In this document: positions 16,734 to 27,065 of the stretch, piece after piece
Position numbering within the stretch: the stretch's first letter is position 1
Layout: each line of letters opens with the position of its first letter
Source: Alphaproteobacteria bacterium
GTDB lineage: Bacteria > Pseudomonadota > Alphaproteobacteria > SMXS01
Assembly: GCA_016124315.1 (NCBI GenBank)
Contig: WGNW01000023.1
Coordinates: 1 to 51,095, forward strand
Direction: 5' to 3'
DNA: 51,095 bases
The notes under the pieces: generated by a model
The model's database searches: none
What the model saw: only the letters and a program-made list of their open reading frames with translations
What the model was told of the DNA's origin: nothing
Program-made: the position numbers and the translations under genes

Positions 16734-17215
16734 GCCGCCGCATCGCCATCGGCATCGCCGTCGCGCTGCTGCTCCTGGCTCTCGACCAGGCGGTGAAGTG
16801 GTGGCTGCTCAACGGTTTCGACATTGCCACGCGGCAGCCCATCGAACTCACCCCATTCTTCAACCTGGTCCTCGTCTGGAACAAGGGGATCAGCTTCGGC
16901 ATGCTGGGCGACCACGGCGAACTGGCGCGCTGGCTGCTGGCCGGATTCGCGGGGGCCGTTTCGGTCGCGCTCATCGTCTGGATGATGCGCGCGGAGACCC
17001 TACTTCTTACCGTGGCGGTCGCCTGCGTCTTCGCGGGCGCCGTCGGCAATGCGATCGACCGGGTGGTGCGCGGCGCGGTCGCGGATTTCTTTGATTTTCA
17101 CGTGGCAGGGTGGCACTTTTGGGCCTTCAATGTCGCGGACAGCGCGATCTCGGTGGGCGTCGCCCTGCTGATATTGGACGCGGTCCTGGGGGCTACCCGG
17201 CGGCAGAGCGCGTAA
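16730..17215 (+). CDS. lspA: lipoprotein signal peptidase (signal peptidase II)
   Basis: A 161-residue protein with four membrane helices that cleaves prolipoprotein signal peptides. The catalytic aspartates are Asp110 (GNAIDRVVRG) and Asp137 (FNVADSAIS); NLVLVWNKGISFG is the conserved periplasmic motif. The start is GTG at 16730. The next gene is itself a lipoprotein, a substrate of this enzyme. It heads a run of closely spaced plus-strand genes to mutL. Confidence 0.95.
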   Translation: MSRRIAIGIAVALLLLALDQAVKWWLLNGFDIATRQPIELTPFFNLVLVWNKGISFGMLGDHGELARWLLAGFAGAVSVALIVWMMRAETLLLTVAVACVFAGAVGNAIDRVVRGAVADFFDFHVAGWHFWAFNVADSAISVGVALLILDAVLGATRRQSA

Positions 17216-17232
17216 CGGAACAGGACGGACAC

Positions 17233-17721
17233 ATGGTGGCACGGAAATCTGTCGGCCTCTCCCTGGCCTTGGCCCTGGTCGCGGCCGGCTCCCTCAGCGG
17301 ATGCGGCGGCGTCAAGGATGCGCTCGGCGCCAGCAAATATCCGCCCGACGAGTTCGCCGTGGTGTCGAAGCGGGCGCTGGTCATCCCGCCCGACTACAAT
17401 CTGCGCCCGCCGGGACCGAACCAGCCCAAGCCGAAGGAAGCCGACCCGTCGGAGATGGCGCTGCTCGCCATGTTCCCGGAAGCCAAGAGCCAGCTGCCCT
17501 CCGGCTCGCCGGCGGAGACCCAGCTGCTCAACGCCAGCGGCGGCGCCACCGCCGACGCCGACGTCCGCTCGGACCTGTCGCCCCAGGGGACGGTGGTGAA
17601 CAAGGGCGGCTTCACCGAACAGCTGCTGTACGACAACCAGATGGAAGGCGGCGCCGCCACCACCATCCAGCGAGAAGGCTCGGGCCAGGCGGCCCCGGCT
17701 ACCCCGCCGACCAAGCAGTAA
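17233..17721 (+). CDS. DUF3035 family lipoprotein (BamF-like)
   Basis: A 162-residue lipoprotein: MVARKSVGLSLALALVAAG then the lipobox LSGC. The mature part contains YPPDEFAVVSKRALVIPPDY and LRPPGPNQPKP, the conserved DUF3035 block. The rest is low complexity. In Caulobacter a protein of this kind (BamF) was described as part of the outer-membrane barrel assembly complex, so a role in that complex is likely but inferred. It sits 17 bases after lspA and two bases before an M16 peptidase. Confidence 0.85.
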   Translation: MVARKSVGLSLALALVAAGSLSGCGGVKDALGASKYPPDEFAVVSKRALVIPPDYNLRPPGPNQPKPKEADPSEMALLAMFPEAKSQLPSGSPAETQLLNASGGATADADVRSDLSPQGTVVNKGGFTEQLLYDNQMEGGAATTIQREGSGQAAPATPPTKQ

Positions 17722-17723
17722 CG

Positions 17724-19160
17724 GTGGCCGCCCTGAGACAGGACGCGGGCCGTCTCCGCCGCCTCTTCGGACCGCTCCTCGCCCTGCTGACCGTCGCCGC
17801 CATCACCGGCGGCGCGCGGGCCGGCGAACCCATCGATGCCCACGAGTACACCCTCGACAACGGCCTCCAGCTGCTGGTGATCGAGGACCATCGGGCGCCC
17901 ATCGTCACCCACATGGTGTGGTACAAGGTGGGCGCCATCGACGAATACGCCGGCAAGACCGGCCTCGCCCACTTCCTCGAGCACCTGATGTTCAAGGGCA
18001 CCCCCAAGGTGCCGGCCGGCGAGCTGTCCAAGATCGTCGCCCGCAACGGCGGCGAGGACAATGCCTTCACCACCTCGGACTACACCGCCTACTACCAGCA
18101 GGTGGCGGCCGACAAGCTGCCCCTGGTGATGGGGCTGGAGGCGGACCGCATGGTCAACCTCAACATCGCCCCCGACGAGGTGGACGACGAGCGCAAGGTG
18201 GTGATCGAGGAGCGCCGCACCCGCACCGACAACTCGCCGCCGGCACTGTTCGGCGAGCAGCTCGACGCCGTCCAGTTCCTCGCCCATCCCTACCGGGTGC
18301 CGGTGATCGGCTGGATGCACGACATCAAGTCGCTCACCCGCGCCGACGCCATGGGCTTCTACAAGCTGCACTACGCGCCCAACAACGCCGTCGTCGTGGT
18401 GGTGGGCGACGTCAAGGCCGCCGACGTCAAGGTGCTGGCCGACAAGATCTACGGCGTCGTGCCGCGCAAGGACGTGCCACAGCGCAACCTGGGCAACGAG
18501 CCGCCCCAGCTCGCCGCGCGCCAGCTGGTGATGAAGGACGCGCGGGTCAGCGAGGCGAACTGGATCCGGACCTACATGGCGCCCAGCAACCAGTACGGCG
18601 AGACCAAGTACGCGGTGCCGCTCGACGTGCTCAACGAGATCCTCGGCGGCGGCACCACCAGCCGGCTCTACCAGCAGCTGGTGGTGAAGCAGAAGCTGGC
18701 GGTCAGCGCCGGCTCCAGCTACGGCGACGACGGCCTGGGCCCGTCGACCTTCGCCATCAGCGTGACGCCCCAGCACAACGATACCGGCCCGATTCCCGAC
18801 GCCGTGGACGCCGTCATCGAGGACGTGATGAAGAACGGCGTCACCGACGAGGAAATGGAGCGGGCCAAGCGGTCGCTGACGGCCGCCGCCGTCTACGCCC
18901 GCGACAGCGGCATCGGCCTCGCCAACATCTTCGGCTCGGCGCTGGTGCGCGGCCGCACTGTGCAGGACGTGCTCGACTGGCCCGACCAGGTCGAGGCGGT
19001 GACCAAGGAAGACGTCCAGGCCGCCGCCCGCTACGTCTTCGTGGCGGAGCATTCGGTGACCGGCGAGCTGCTGCCCGTCGAGGGCGCCTCGCCGCCGCCG
19101 GGCGGTGCGCCGGCCGGCCCGATTCCCGTGGGCGGCGGCATCATGAAGGAGCATCCGTGA
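17724..19160 (+). CDS. M16 family zinc metallopeptidase (active subunit)
   Basis: A 478-residue exported protein with signal-like segment GPLLALLTVAAITGGARA. The inverted zinc motif is intact: His83-Phe-Leu-Glu86-His87 (HFLEHLMFKGT), with the third ligand in VVIEERR (Glu162/163). Pitrilysin-type N and C halves are both present, and GGTTSRLYQQLV marks the C-terminal half. It probably degrades peptides in the periplasm as a heterodimer with the next gene. I take the GTG at 17724 as start; the ribosome site is weak, so translation may depend on the preceding gene. Confidence 0.92.
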   Translation: MAALRQDAGRLRRLFGPLLALLTVAAITGGARAGEPIDAHEYTLDNGLQLLVIEDHRAPIVTHMVWYKVGAIDEYAGKTGLAHFLEHLMFKGTPKVPAGELSKIVARNGGEDNAFTTSDYTAYYQQVAADKLPLVMGLEADRMVNLNIAPDEVDDERKVVIEERRTRTDNSPPALFGEQLDAVQFLAHPYRVPVIGWMHDIKSLTRADAMGFYKLHYAPNNAVVVVVGDVKAADVKVLADKIYGVVPRKDVPQRNLGNEPPQLAARQLVMKDARVSEANWIRTYMAPSNQYGETKYAVPLDVLNEILGGGTTSRLYQQLVVKQKLAVSAGSSYGDDGLGPSTFAISVTPQHNDTGPIPDAVDAVIEDVMKNGVTDEEMERAKRSLTAAAVYARDSGIGLANIFGSALVRGRTVQDVLDWPDQVEAVTKEDVQAAARYVFVAEHSVTGELLPVEGASPPPGGAPAGPIPVGGGIMKEHP

Positions 19161-20515
19161 TGGTGGCGCGCATCCTGGCCGTGCTGCTGCTGGTGCTGGC
19201 GGGCGCCGCCCGCGCCGACGCGGTTGAGATCAAGGAAGTGGTGAGCCCGGGCGGCATCAAGGCCTGGCTCGTCGAGCAGCACACCATCCCGCTGATCGCC
19301 ATGGACTACGAGTTCGAGGGCGGCACGTCGGTCGAACCGAAGGGCAAGGAGGGCCTCGCCTACCTGGTCTCCGGGCTGCTCAACGAGGGCGCCGGCGACA
19401 TGGATTCCCTCGCGTTCCAGAAGGCGCTCGATTCGCGGGCCATCCGCATGAGCTTCGACGCCGGCCGCGACACCTTCACCGGCGAGGTCAAGACGCTCAC
19501 CGGCGAGAAGGACGAAGCGTTCCGCCTGCTCGGCCTGGCGCTTTCGGAGCCGCGCTTCGACGCGGACGCCGTGGAGCGGGTGCGCGAACAGGTGCATTCC
19601 ATCCAGCTCTCCGAGGACGACGAGCCGCGTTCGGTCGCCTCCAAGGCATGGATGAAGGCGGCCTTCGCCGGCCATCCCTACGCCCACAATCTCACCGGCA
19701 CCCCCGAGAGCCTGGCGGGGCTCACCGTCGACGACCTACGCGGCTACGTGAAGGACAACTTCGCCAAGGACCGGCTGATCGTCGGCGTGGTCGGCGACAT
19801 CACGCCCGAGGAGCTGGGCCCGCTGCTGGACAAGGCGTTCGGCGCCCTGCCGGCCAAGGGCGAGACCATCGACGTGCCCGAGACCGGGCTCGATCATCCG
19901 CAGCCCTCGGTCGACGTCATCGACCGCGACATCCCGCAGAGCGTCGGCGTGTTCGGCATGGCGGGCATCAAGCGGGACGACCCCGACTGGTACGCCGCGC
20001 TGGTGATGAACCACATCCTGGGCAGCGGCGGCTTCTCGTCGCGGCTGATGGAGGAGGTGCGCCGCAAGCGCGGCCTCACCTACGGCGTCTACACCTACCT
20101 GGTGCCCTACGACCACGCCGGCCTGCTGCTGGGCACCGTCGCCACGGTCAACGCCCGCATGGGCGAATCCAAGTCGGTGATCGAGAACGTGATCGCCAAC
20201 ATGGCGCACAACGGGGCGACCGAGGACGAGCTGAAGGACGCCAAGACCTACCTGACCGGCTCCTACGCCCTCAACTTCGACACCAGCGGCGCCATCGCCG
20301 GCCAGCTTGTGGGCATCCAGCACTACGGCTTCGGCCGCGACTACATCGACAAGCGCAACAGCTACATCGAAGCGGTGACGCTCGACGACGTGAACCGGGT
20401 CGCGAAGCGCCTGCTGAAACCGGATTCGCTGTTCTGGGTTATCGTCGGCGAACCCAAGGGGCTCGACAAGACCCCGGGGGCCAGCATGAAGACGCCGGAG
20501 ACCAGCACGCCGTGA
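19160..20515 (+). CDS. M16 family peptidase-like protein (inactive partner)
   Basis: A 451-residue exported M16 homologue with signal peptide [19 protein letters not shown]. Where the active paralogue has HFLEH, this protein has [12 protein letters not shown], so the zinc site is lost. [21 protein letters not shown] is the conserved R-x-Y substrate-binding block of non-catalytic subunits. The ATG overlaps the previous stop (TGATG), which fits a fixed active/inactive pair as in other bacterial M16 heterodimers. Confidence 0.93.
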   Translation: MVARILAVLLLVLAGAARADAVEIKEVVSPGGIKAWLVEQHTIPLIAMDYEFEGGTSVEPKGKEGLAYLVSGLLNEGAGDMDSLAFQKALDSRAIRMSFDAGRDTFTGEVKTLTGEKDEAFRLLGLALSEPRFDADAVERVREQVHSIQLSEDDEPRSVASKAWMKAAFAGHPYAHNLTGTPESLAGLTVDDLRGYVKDNFAKDRLIVGVVGDITPEELGPLLDKAFGALPAKGETIDVPETGLDHPQPSVDVIDRDIPQSVGVFGMAGIKRDDPDWYAALVMNHILGSGGFSSRLMEEVRRKRGLTYGVYTYLVPYDHAGLLLGTVATVNARMGESKSVIENVIANMAHNGATEDELKDAKTYLTGSYALNFDTSGAIAGQLVGIQHYGFGRDYIDKRNSYIEAVTLDDVNRVAKRLLKPDSLFWVIVGEPKGLDKTPGASMKTPETSTP

Positions 20516-21789
20516 CCGACCTCCACCAGAGCCTGGACGCCTGCTTCGACGCAGCCATCGGCCCGCACGGCATGAGCCGACAGGCCTTCGAGACCGCCCG
20601 CGGCAAGGCGGCCAAGGGCGTCGCCCGCATCCGCAAGGCCTACAAGGACTCCAGCCTGCCGCTGTTGCGCCTGCCCGAGGAAACCGCCGACCTGCTGAGC
20701 CTCGCCGACATCGCCGGCCTGATGTCGCGCCAGAGCCGCCGGGTGGTGGTGATGGGCATCGGCGGCTCGAGCCTGGGCGGCCAGACGCTCACCTCCCTGG
20801 CGCGGCCCCGCGCCACGCCGACCGTCGAGTTCGCCGACAATCTCGACCCTCAGGCGCTGACCGAGCTGCTCGCCGACCTGGATTTCCTCAGCACCAGCTT
20901 CATCGTCGTCTCCAAGTCGGGCGGCACGCCCGAGACGCTGGCCCAACTGCTGGTGCTGCTCGACGCCTACCGCCAGCGCGGGCTGGAGGACGAGGTGGGC
21001 GCGCGGGTGATCGCCATCGCCCAGCCCGGCGCCAGCCCGCTGCGCGACCTTGCCAAGCACTGGTCGATCCCCGTGCTCGACCACGACCCGGACCTGGGCG
21101 GGCGCTATTCGGTGCTGTCCTGCGTCGGCCTGCTGCCGGCAGCCATCGCCGGCCTCGACATCGAGGCGATCCGCGCCGGCGCGGCTGGCGTGCTGCGCGA
21201 CGTGCTGCAGTCCGACGTCTCCGGTCCGGCGGAAGGCGCCGCGGCCATCGGCGCGCTGGCCGAGGAACGGGGCGTCTCGACCCTGGTGCTGATGCCCTAT
21301 GCGGGCCGGCTGGAGCGGGTGAGCCACTGGTACCGGCAACTGCTCTCGGAGAGCATCGGCAAGGATGGCAAGGGACTGACGCCGCTCGCCGCGCTGGGCC
21401 CCGTCGACCAGCATTCCATGCTCCAGCTGCTGCTCGACGGTCCCGACGACAAGATGGTCACGGTAGTGACCGCCGACATCAAGGGGACCGGCCCCGTGGT
21501 GCCCGCCGACCTGGCCCAGGACAAGGCGCTGTCGTTCATGGCAGGGCGCAGCATCGGCGACGTGGTCGACGCCCAGGCGCGGGCCACCATGGACGCGCTC
21601 AAGCAGAAGGGCCATCCGGTGCGCCACCTGCAGGTGAAGCGGGCCGACGAGCGGGCGGTCGGCGCGCTGCTCATGCACTTCATGCTGGAAACCATCATCA
21701 TTGGCGATATTCTGGATGTGGATCCCTTCGACCAGCCGGCCGTGGAGCTGGGCAAGGTCCTGACGCGGGAATACCTCCAGAGCACATGA
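20512..21789 (+). CDS. pgi: glucose-6-phosphate isomerase (compact form)
   Basis: A 425-residue PGI that interconverts glucose 6-phosphate and fructose 6-phosphate in the cytoplasm. Landmarks are [13 protein letters not shown] (phosphate site), [22 protein letters not shown] (catalytic Glu region), [16 protein letters not shown] (His) and the C-terminal signature [12 protein letters not shown]. It is shorter than the roughly 550-residue E. coli form and matches the compact bacterial type. The start is GTG at 20512, overlapping the M16 stop (GTGA). Confidence 0.94.
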   Translation: MTDLHQSLDACFDAAIGPHGMSRQAFETARGKAAKGVARIRKAYKDSSLPLLRLPEETADLLSLADIAGLMSRQSRRVVVMGIGGSSLGGQTLTSLARPRATPTVEFADNLDPQALTELLADLDFLSTSFIVVSKSGGTPETLAQLLVLLDAYRQRGLEDEVGARVIAIAQPGASPLRDLAKHWSIPVLDHDPDLGGRYSVLSCVGLLPAAIAGLDIEAIRAGAAGVLRDVLQSDVSGPAEGAAAIGALAEERGVSTLVLMPYAGRLERVSHWYRQLLSESIGKDGKGLTPLAALGPVDQHSMLQLLLDGPDDKMVTVVTADIKGTGPVVPADLAQDKALSFMAGRSIGDVVDAQARATMDALKQKGHPVRHLQVKRADERAVGALLMHFMLETIIIGDILDVDPFDQPAVELGKVLTREYLQST

Positions 21790-23594
21790 GCATCCGCCTG
21801 CTGCCCGAGACCACCGTCAACCGCATCGCCGCGGGGGAGGTGGTGGAGCGGCCGGCGAGCGCCGTCAAGGAACTGGTGGAGAACGCCATTGATGCCGGCG
21901 CGCGCCACGTCGACGTGGTGCTGAACGGCGGCGGCATCGCGTATATCGGCGTCACCGACGACGGCGTGGGCATGGCCCGGGAGGACCTGGAGCTGTGCGT
22001 CGAGCGCCACGCCACCTCGAAGCTCCCCGACGACGACCTGCTGCACGTGGCCTATCTGGGCTTCCGCGGCGAAGCGCTGCCGTCCATCGGCGCGGTCAGC
22101 CGCCTGTCCATCACCAGCCGGGCGCAGGGCGCCGGCGAGGCCTGGCAGATCGGCGTCGACGCCGGGCGGCGCATCCCGGCGCGACCGGCGGCCCTCAACC
22201 AGGGCACCAAGGTGGAGGTGCGCGACCTGTTCTACGCCACGCCGGCGCGGCTGAAGTTCCTCAAGGCCGAGCGCACGGAACTGAACCATGCGCTGGAGAC
22301 CATGCGCCGGCTGGCCATGGCCAACCCGGACGTGGGCTTCACCCTCAGCCACGACGGCCGGGTGGCGCTGCGGGTGCCGCCGGCGCCGGGCGACCTGTTC
22401 GACCAGCGGCTGCTGGCGCGGCTGTCGGCGCTGCTCGGCGCCGACTTTGCCGACAACACCCTGCCGATCGACGCCGAGCGGCGCCGGTTCCGGCTCACCG
22501 GCTATGCCGGCGTGCCCACCTACAACCGGGGCAACGCCCAGCAGCAATACCTGTTCGTCAACGGCCGGGCGGTGCGCGACAAGCTGTTCGTCGGCGCGGT
22601 GCGCGGCGCCTATGCGGATTTCCTGGCCCGCGACCGGCACCCGGTGCTGGCGCTGTTCCTCGAGTCCGACCCGGAGGACGTGGACGTGAACGTCCATCCC
22701 GCCAAGGCCGAGGTGCGCTTCCGCGAGGCGGGCGTGGTCCGCGGCCTGATCGTGGGCGCGCTGCGCAACGCCCTGGTGGCCGCCGGCCACAAGGCGTCGA
22801 CCACGGTGGGCGCGGCGGCGCTGGGGGCGATCCGCCGCGAGACGCCGTCGGCCGCGCCGTCCTTCGCCGAGTTCCACCGGCCGCTGGGCATGCCGGCCGG
22901 CTTCGGCGAGCCGCGCGGGCAGGCCGCGTTCGGCTATGCGGACGAGCCCTCCGCCCGGGTCGAGACCGCGCCGCCCGCCGCCGCGCCCGATGCGCCGGCG
23001 CCGGTCGAAGCGTCCTATCCGCTGGGCGCCGCCCGCGGCCAGCTGCACGAGACCTACATCATCTCGCAGACCGAGGACGGCATCGTCATCGTCGACCAGC
23101 ATGCCGCCCATGAGCGGCTGGTCTACGAGCGCATGAAGCGGGCGCTGACCGGCCAGGGCGTGGCACGCCAGCTGCTGCTGCTGCCGGAGGTGGTGGAGCT
23201 GGACCCGGCGGCCGCCGACCGGCTGGGCGAACGGGCCGCGGAGCTGGCCGAGCTGGGCCTGGCTATCGAGCCGTTCGGGCCGGGCGCCGTGGTCGTGCGC
23301 GAGGCCCCGGCGCTGCTCGGCGACTGCGACATCAGGGGACTGGTGCGCGACCTGGCGGACGACCTGGCCGAGCTGGACGAGGCGCTCAGCCTCAAGGAAC
23401 GGTTGGAGGACGTGTGCTCGACCATGGCCTGCCACGGCAGCGTGCGCGCCGGCCGGAGGCTTACCGTGGCCGAGATGAACGCGCTGATGCGGGAAATGGA
23501 GGCGACGCCCCATTCCGGCCAGTGCAACCACGGACGCCCCACCTATGTGGAGCTGAAGCTCCGGGACATCGAGCGGCTATTCGGCCGGCGCTGA
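21786..23594 (+). CDS. mutL: DNA mismatch repair protein MutL
   Basis: A 602-residue protein. The N-terminal GHKL ATPase has [28 protein letters not shown] and [13 protein letters not shown] proline/alanine-rich linker lies at about residues 330-415. The C-terminal domain contains [12 protein letters not shown], the endonuclease metal motif DQHA(x)2E(x)4E, so this MutL is probably a latent nickase, as expected for an organism using MutL rather than MutH for strand incision. The ATG overlaps the pgi stop (ATGA). Confidence 0.96.
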   Translation: MSIRLLPETTVNRIAAGEVVERPASAVKELVENAIDAGARHVDVVLNGGGIAYIGVTDDGVGMAREDLELCVERHATSKLPDDDLLHVAYLGFRGEALPSIGAVSRLSITSRAQGAGEAWQIGVDAGRRIPARPAALNQGTKVEVRDLFYATPARLKFLKAERTELNHALETMRRLAMANPDVGFTLSHDGRVALRVPPAPGDLFDQRLLARLSALLGADFADNTLPIDAERRRFRLTGYAGVPTYNRGNAQQQYLFVNGRAVRDKLFVGAVRGAYADFLARDRHPVLALFLESDPEDVDVNVHPAKAEVRFREAGVVRGLIVGALRNALVAAGHKASTTVGAAALGAIRRETPSAAPSFAEFHRPLGMPAGFGEPRGQAAFGYADEPSARVETAPPAAAPDAPAPVEASYPLGAARGQLHETYIISQTEDGIVIVDQHAAHERLVYERMKRALTGQGVARQLLLLPEVVELDPAAADRLGERAAELAELGLAIEPFGPGAVVVREAPALLGDCDIRGLVRDLADDLAELDEALSLKERLEDVCSTMACHGSVRAGRRLTVAEMNALMREMEATPHSGQCNHGRPTYVELKLRDIERLFGRR

Positions 23595-23786
23595 CCTCGG
23601 CGGCGGGGGCACCCGATGCTCGGCGCGGCCGGCATGGACGCCGTCCATTTCCCTGATCGCGGAATCCGCCTCGCGCACGGCAAGGCGAAGGTACATGGCG
23701 ACGCTTTCGGCGCCTACCAGCTTCGCATCCTGTTCCAGGTACAGGACAGCCCGAGAGATAGCCTCGAGCGTGGCACGCTCTGTCAT
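23577..23786 (-). CDS. 69-aa hypothetical protein, convergent overlap with mutL
   Basis: Starts [20 protein letters not shown] and continues with a helical, amphipathic segment ([19 protein letters not shown]), ending in a proline-rich tail. The last 18 bases overlap the 3' end of mutL on the opposite strand. The helical core has natural composition and looks like a conserved small protein. A TTG at 23795 is an alternative start. No family was recognised. It may be the last gene of the rluB-rsmD group. Confidence 0.5.
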   Translation of the reverse strand: MTERATLEAISRAVLYLEQDAKLVGAESVAMYLRLAVREADSAIREMDGVHAGRAEHRVPPPPRSAPAE

Positions 23787-23877
23787 GTTGCCCAACCTTG
23801 TTCGTTTTTAAATGAGTGGCCCAAGGAAATGCTAGGAAGCGTAGTGCAACTTCCTGCAGCGGACAACGCCAGTGGCG

Positions 23878-24432
23878 TCAGTTTGTTGCGCACCGCACAA
23901 TCAAAATCACGCTATCGCCGTAGCGCCGCCGGTCGAAAACCGCAAAACCGTCCGGCAGAGCAACCACTTCGCGCGCCGGCGCCTCGATCACCACGACCGC
24001 GCCCGGGGCCAGCCACCCGCCCTTTCGGGCGGCCGTCAACGCCGGCTCGATCAGGTTCCGGCCGTAGGGCGGATCGAGGAACGCCAGCCCCGCGGCCGGC
24101 CCGCCGGCGGCGAGGCGGGTCGCGTCGGCGCGCAGCATCCGGCACTCGTGCACGACCCCCAGCGCCTCCGCGTTGGCGCGGACGAGCGCCAGGGATCGGG
24201 GGTCCGAATCGACGAAAACAGCCCGCTCGGCGCCCCGCGACAGGGCTTCGAGACCAAGCGCCCCGGTGCCCGCGAACAGGTCGAGCACGACCGCGTCCTG
24301 CAGCACGGACGGCTCCATGTGGACGAGGATGTTGAACAGGGATTCGCGCACCCGGTCGGTGGTGGGGCGCACGCGGTCGTCGTCGGGCGCCTTCAGCCGG
24401 TGGCCGCGGAAGCGTCCGCCGACGATGCGCAC
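23878..24432 (-). CDS. rsmD: 16S rRNA (guanine966-N2)-methyltransferase
   Basis: A 184-residue Rossmann methyltransferase. The N-terminal MRIVGGRFRGHRLKAP and RPTTDRVRESLFNIL, the SAM motif VLDLFAGTGALGLEALSRGA and the catalytic FLDPPYG are all typical of RsmD. It methylates G966 of 16S rRNA. The start is a GTG at 24432, immediately after the pseudouridine synthase gene (two-base gap), so the two rRNA-modification genes form an operon. Confidence 0.95.
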   Translation of the reverse strand: MRIVGGRFRGHRLKAPDDDRVRPTTDRVRESLFNILVHMEPSVLQDAVVLDLFAGTGALGLEALSRGAERAVFVDSDPRSLALVRANAEALGVVHECRMLRADATRLAAGGPAAGLAFLDPPYGRNLIEPALTAARKGGWLAPGAVVVIEAPAREVVALPDGFAVFDRRRYGDSVILIVRCATN

Positions 24433-24434
24433 GC

Positions 24435-25178
24435 CTACCGAACCTTGATGGGAAAGGCGGCCCCCAGCTGCTGGCGCAGTACCGGCCGCGTCACCTCGCG
24501 CACCTCGCCGCGCTCCAGGGCCCCGAGCTGGAACGGCCCGTAGGCGACCCGGATGAGCCGGCTGACCTGCAGGCCGGCATGGGCCAGCAGCTTGCGCACC
24601 TCACGGTTCTTGCCCTCGCGGATGCCGAGGGCGAGCCAGGTGTTGGACGCCTTGCGGCTCTCCACCGCGATCTCGGCCGGCGCATAGCGCAACCCGTCCA
24701 CGGTGACGCCCTTGCGCAGCGCCTCGAGCCGGCCCTCGTCCAGCTCGCCCCAGGCCCGCGCTCGGTAGCGCCGCTTCCAGCCGGTCTTCGGGCTTTCCAG
24801 GTGGCGCGCCAGCTCGCCGTCATTGGTCAGCAGCAGCAGCCCTTCCGAATTGATGTCGAGCCGGCCGACCGAGATCACCCGCGGCAGGTCCTTGGGCAGG
24901 CTGTCGAACACGGTGGGCCGGCCCTGCGGGTCGCTGTGGCTGGTCACCAGGCCGGGCGGCTTGTGATAAAGCCACAGCCGCGTCGGCTCGGCGGCGGCAA
25001 TGGGCTTGCCGTCGACGGTGACCACGTTGCCGGGGGTCACGTTGACGGCGGGGCTGTCGAGCCTGCGGCCGTCGACGGCGACGCGGCCGGCAGCGATCAG
25101 CGCCTCGGCGCCGCGCCGCGAGGCCACGCCCGCCCGTGCCAGCACCTTGGCGATCCGCTCTCCGGGTTGATCCGTCAT
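24435..25178 (-). CDS. rluB: rRNA pseudouridine synthase, RluB/RsuA family
   Basis: A 247-residue protein with an N-terminal S4 RNA-binding domain (RIAKVLARAGVASRRGAEAL) and a catalytic domain with GRLDINSEGLLLLTNDG, where the Asp is the nucleophile. GIREGKNREVRKLLAHAGL is the family C-terminal motif. It isomerises uridine in 23S rRNA; RluB is the best fit, although RluE/RsuA relatives are close. It is transcribed divergently from tadA, a common alphaproteobacterial arrangement. ATG at 25178; another in-frame ATG at 25190 is possible. Confidence 0.9.
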   Translation of the reverse strand: MTDQPGERIAKVLARAGVASRRGAEALIAAGRVAVDGRRLDSPAVNVTPGNVVTVDGKPIAAAEPTRLWLYHKPPGLVTSHSDPQGRPTVFDSLPKDLPRVISVGRLDINSEGLLLLTNDGELARHLESPKTGWKRRYRARAWGELDEGRLEALRKGVTVDGLRYAPAEIAVESRKASNTWLALGIREGKNREVRKLLAHAGLQVSRLIRVAYGPFQLGALERGEVREVTRPVLRQQLGAAFPIKVR

Positions 25179-25292
25179 GGCGCGCACCATAGACCGCTTC
25201 CCTCGGCAGGGAAATGGCGCGGTCCCCGCCAAGCAGCGAATTACCGGCGCCGGCCGCTTGACGCCGGCCGCGCCTCTGACCATCGTCGCGTC

Positions 25293-25739
25293 ATGCAGAC
25301 CCCTTTCATGCAGATGGCCCTCGACGAGGCCCGGGCGGCGGCGGCACGGGGCGAGGTGCCGGTCGGGGCGGTGATCGTGGGGCCGGATGGCACGCTGCTG
25401 GCGCGTGCGGGCAACCGCATCGTCGAGCTGAAGGACCCCACGGCTCACGCCGAACTGCTGGCGATCCGCGAGGCGGCACGGGGGCTGGGCTCCGAGCGGC
25501 TGACCGGCTGCGACCTCTACGTGACGCTGGAGCCCTGCCCCATGTGCGCCCAGGCGATGGCGTTCGCCCGCATCCGTCGGCTCTATTACGGCGCCGCGGA
25601 CCCCAAGGGCGGCGGCGTGGACCACGGACCGCGCATCTTCGCCCAGCCGACCTGCCACCACGCGCCGGAGATCTATGGCGGGATCGCGGAAGCCGAGGCG
25701 TCGCGCCTGCTCAAAGACTTTTTCGCGGCGAGGCGATAA
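25293..25739 (+). CDS. tadA: tRNA adenosine(34) deaminase
   Basis: A 148-residue zinc deaminase that converts A34 to inosine in tRNA-Arg(ACG). His52-Ala-Glu54 (TAHAELLAIREA) and Cys82-Pro-Met-Cys85 (TLEPCPMCAQAM) form the zinc and proton-shuttle site. PKGGGVDHGPRIF follows. Length is normal. The MscS-like gene starts nine bases after its stop. Confidence 0.95.
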   Translation: MQTPFMQMALDEARAAAARGEVPVGAVIVGPDGTLLARAGNRIVELKDPTAHAELLAIREAARGLGSERLTGCDLYVTLEPCPMCAQAMAFARIRRLYYGAADPKGGGVDHGPRIFAQPTCHHAPEIYGGIAEAEASRLLKDFFAARR

Positions 25740-25748
25740 GCTTTTCCG

Positions 25749-27062
25749 ATGGAGCTGTCGGAGACGATCCCGAAAGTCGAGGCCTGGCTGCACTTTGCAC
25801 TGTCCTGGACGGTTGCGCACGTCCTGACGGTGCAGACTCTGGGCCAGGTCGTGGCCCTGGCGGTCACATTGGCGATCGCCCGGGCGCTTGCGCGCCCGGT
25901 CCGCGCATGGGCCCGGGCGATGCCGCTGCCCGGCGGCATAGCGGCGCGCACCCGCGAGATCGCGATGCCGCTGGTCACGTCGGGTTTCTGGCTGCTGATG
26001 CAGATGGTCCTGCTCTGGCTGGCCGACGCGCTGCAGCTTCAGCACTACGTGCTGCGGGTCAGCATCAGCCTGCTCACGGCATGGCTGGTGATCCGCCTGC
26101 TCTCGGCGCCGTTGCGCAACCCGATCATGTCGCGGCTGGTCGCCATCGTCGCCTGGTCGGTGGCCGCCCTGAACATCCTCGGCATCCTCCACCAGACGCT
26201 GAGGCTGCTGGACGAGGCCTCCGTTCCACTGGGTCCGGGATCCTCGCTCTCTCTGCGGGACGTGCTGGTCGGCGCCCTGTCGCTGGTGGTGTTCGTCTGG
26301 ATCGCGCTGATCGCCTCGCAATTCGCCGAACAACGCATCTCCCGCCTCGAAGGCGTCAATCCCTCGGCGCGCGTGCTGCTGTCGAAGATCGCCAGCTTCG
26401 CGCTCATCACCATTGCCATCGTCGTCGGTCTCGGCGCCGCCGGTCTCGACCTGACGGTCTTCGCCGTCTTCGGCGGTGCGGTCGGCCTGGGGCTGGGCTT
26501 CGGCCTGCAAAAGGTGATCTCCAACCTGTTCAGCGGCTTCATCCTGCTGATGGACCGCTCGATCAAGCCGGGCGACGTGGTGGAAGTGCAGGGCACCTAT
26601 GGCTGGATCAACAAGCTGGCCACCCGCTACACCTCGGTGATCACCCGCGACGGCACCGAGTACCTCATTCCCAACGAGGACATGATCACCCAGCCGGTGG
26701 TCAACTGGTCCCATTCCAACCGGCTGGTGCGCCAGCACGTGAAGGTGGGCATCTCCTACGACAGCGACGTCAACCTGGCCCGCAGCCTCGCCATCGAGGC
26801 CGCCAAGGAGACCGACCGGGTGCTGGAGACGCCGTCGCCCATGTGCATGCTGGTGAACTTCGGCGACAGCTCGGTGGACCTTGAGCTGCGCTTCTGGATC
26901 GAGGATCCGCAGAACGGCGTCACCAATGTGTGCAGCGCCGTCCGGCTGAAGATCTGGGAAAAGTTCCACGCCGGCGGTGTGCGTTTCCCGTTCCCGCAAC
27001 GGGATATCCACCTGGTGGATGCGCCCGGGCTGAGAGGGTTGTTCCCGGGCGAGGGAACCTGA
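25749..27062 (+). CDS. MscS family mechanosensitive ion channel
   Basis: A 437-residue membrane protein with about five or six helices in its first 250 residues. The conserved pore-lining helix and beta domain follow: AVGLGLGFGLQKVISNLFSG, then LMDRSIKPGDVVEVQGTYGW and YLIPNEDMITQPVVNWSHS. It opens under membrane tension to release solutes in hypo-osmotic shock. The N-terminal extension is longer than in E. coli MscS, so it belongs to the larger YnaI/YbdG-like group. It follows tadA closely. Confidence 0.93.
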   Translation: MELSETIPKVEAWLHFALSWTVAHVLTVQTLGQVVALAVTLAIARALARPVRAWARAMPLPGGIAARTREIAMPLVTSGFWLLMQMVLLWLADALQLQHYVLRVSISLLTAWLVIRLLSAPLRNPIMSRLVAIVAWSVAALNILGILHQTLRLLDEASVPLGPGSSLSLRDVLVGALSLVVFVWIALIASQFAEQRISRLEGVNPSARVLLSKIASFALITIAIVVGLGAAGLDLTVFAVFGGAVGLGLGFGLQKVISNLFSGFILLMDRSIKPGDVVEVQGTYGWINKLATRYTSVITRDGTEYLIPNEDMITQPVVNWSHSNRLVRQHVKVGISYDSDVNLARSLAIEAAKETDRVLETPSPMCMLVNFGDSSVDLELRFWIEDPQNGVTNVCSAVRLKIWEKFHAGGVRFPFPQRDIHLVDAPGLRGLFPGEGT

Positions 27063-27065
27063 CGC

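Noticed and set aside
15140..16915. 591-codon antisense frame under MaoC and ribF
   Set aside because: Both plus-strand genes have intact catalytic motifs; the antisense frame is a codon-bias artefact of high GC.
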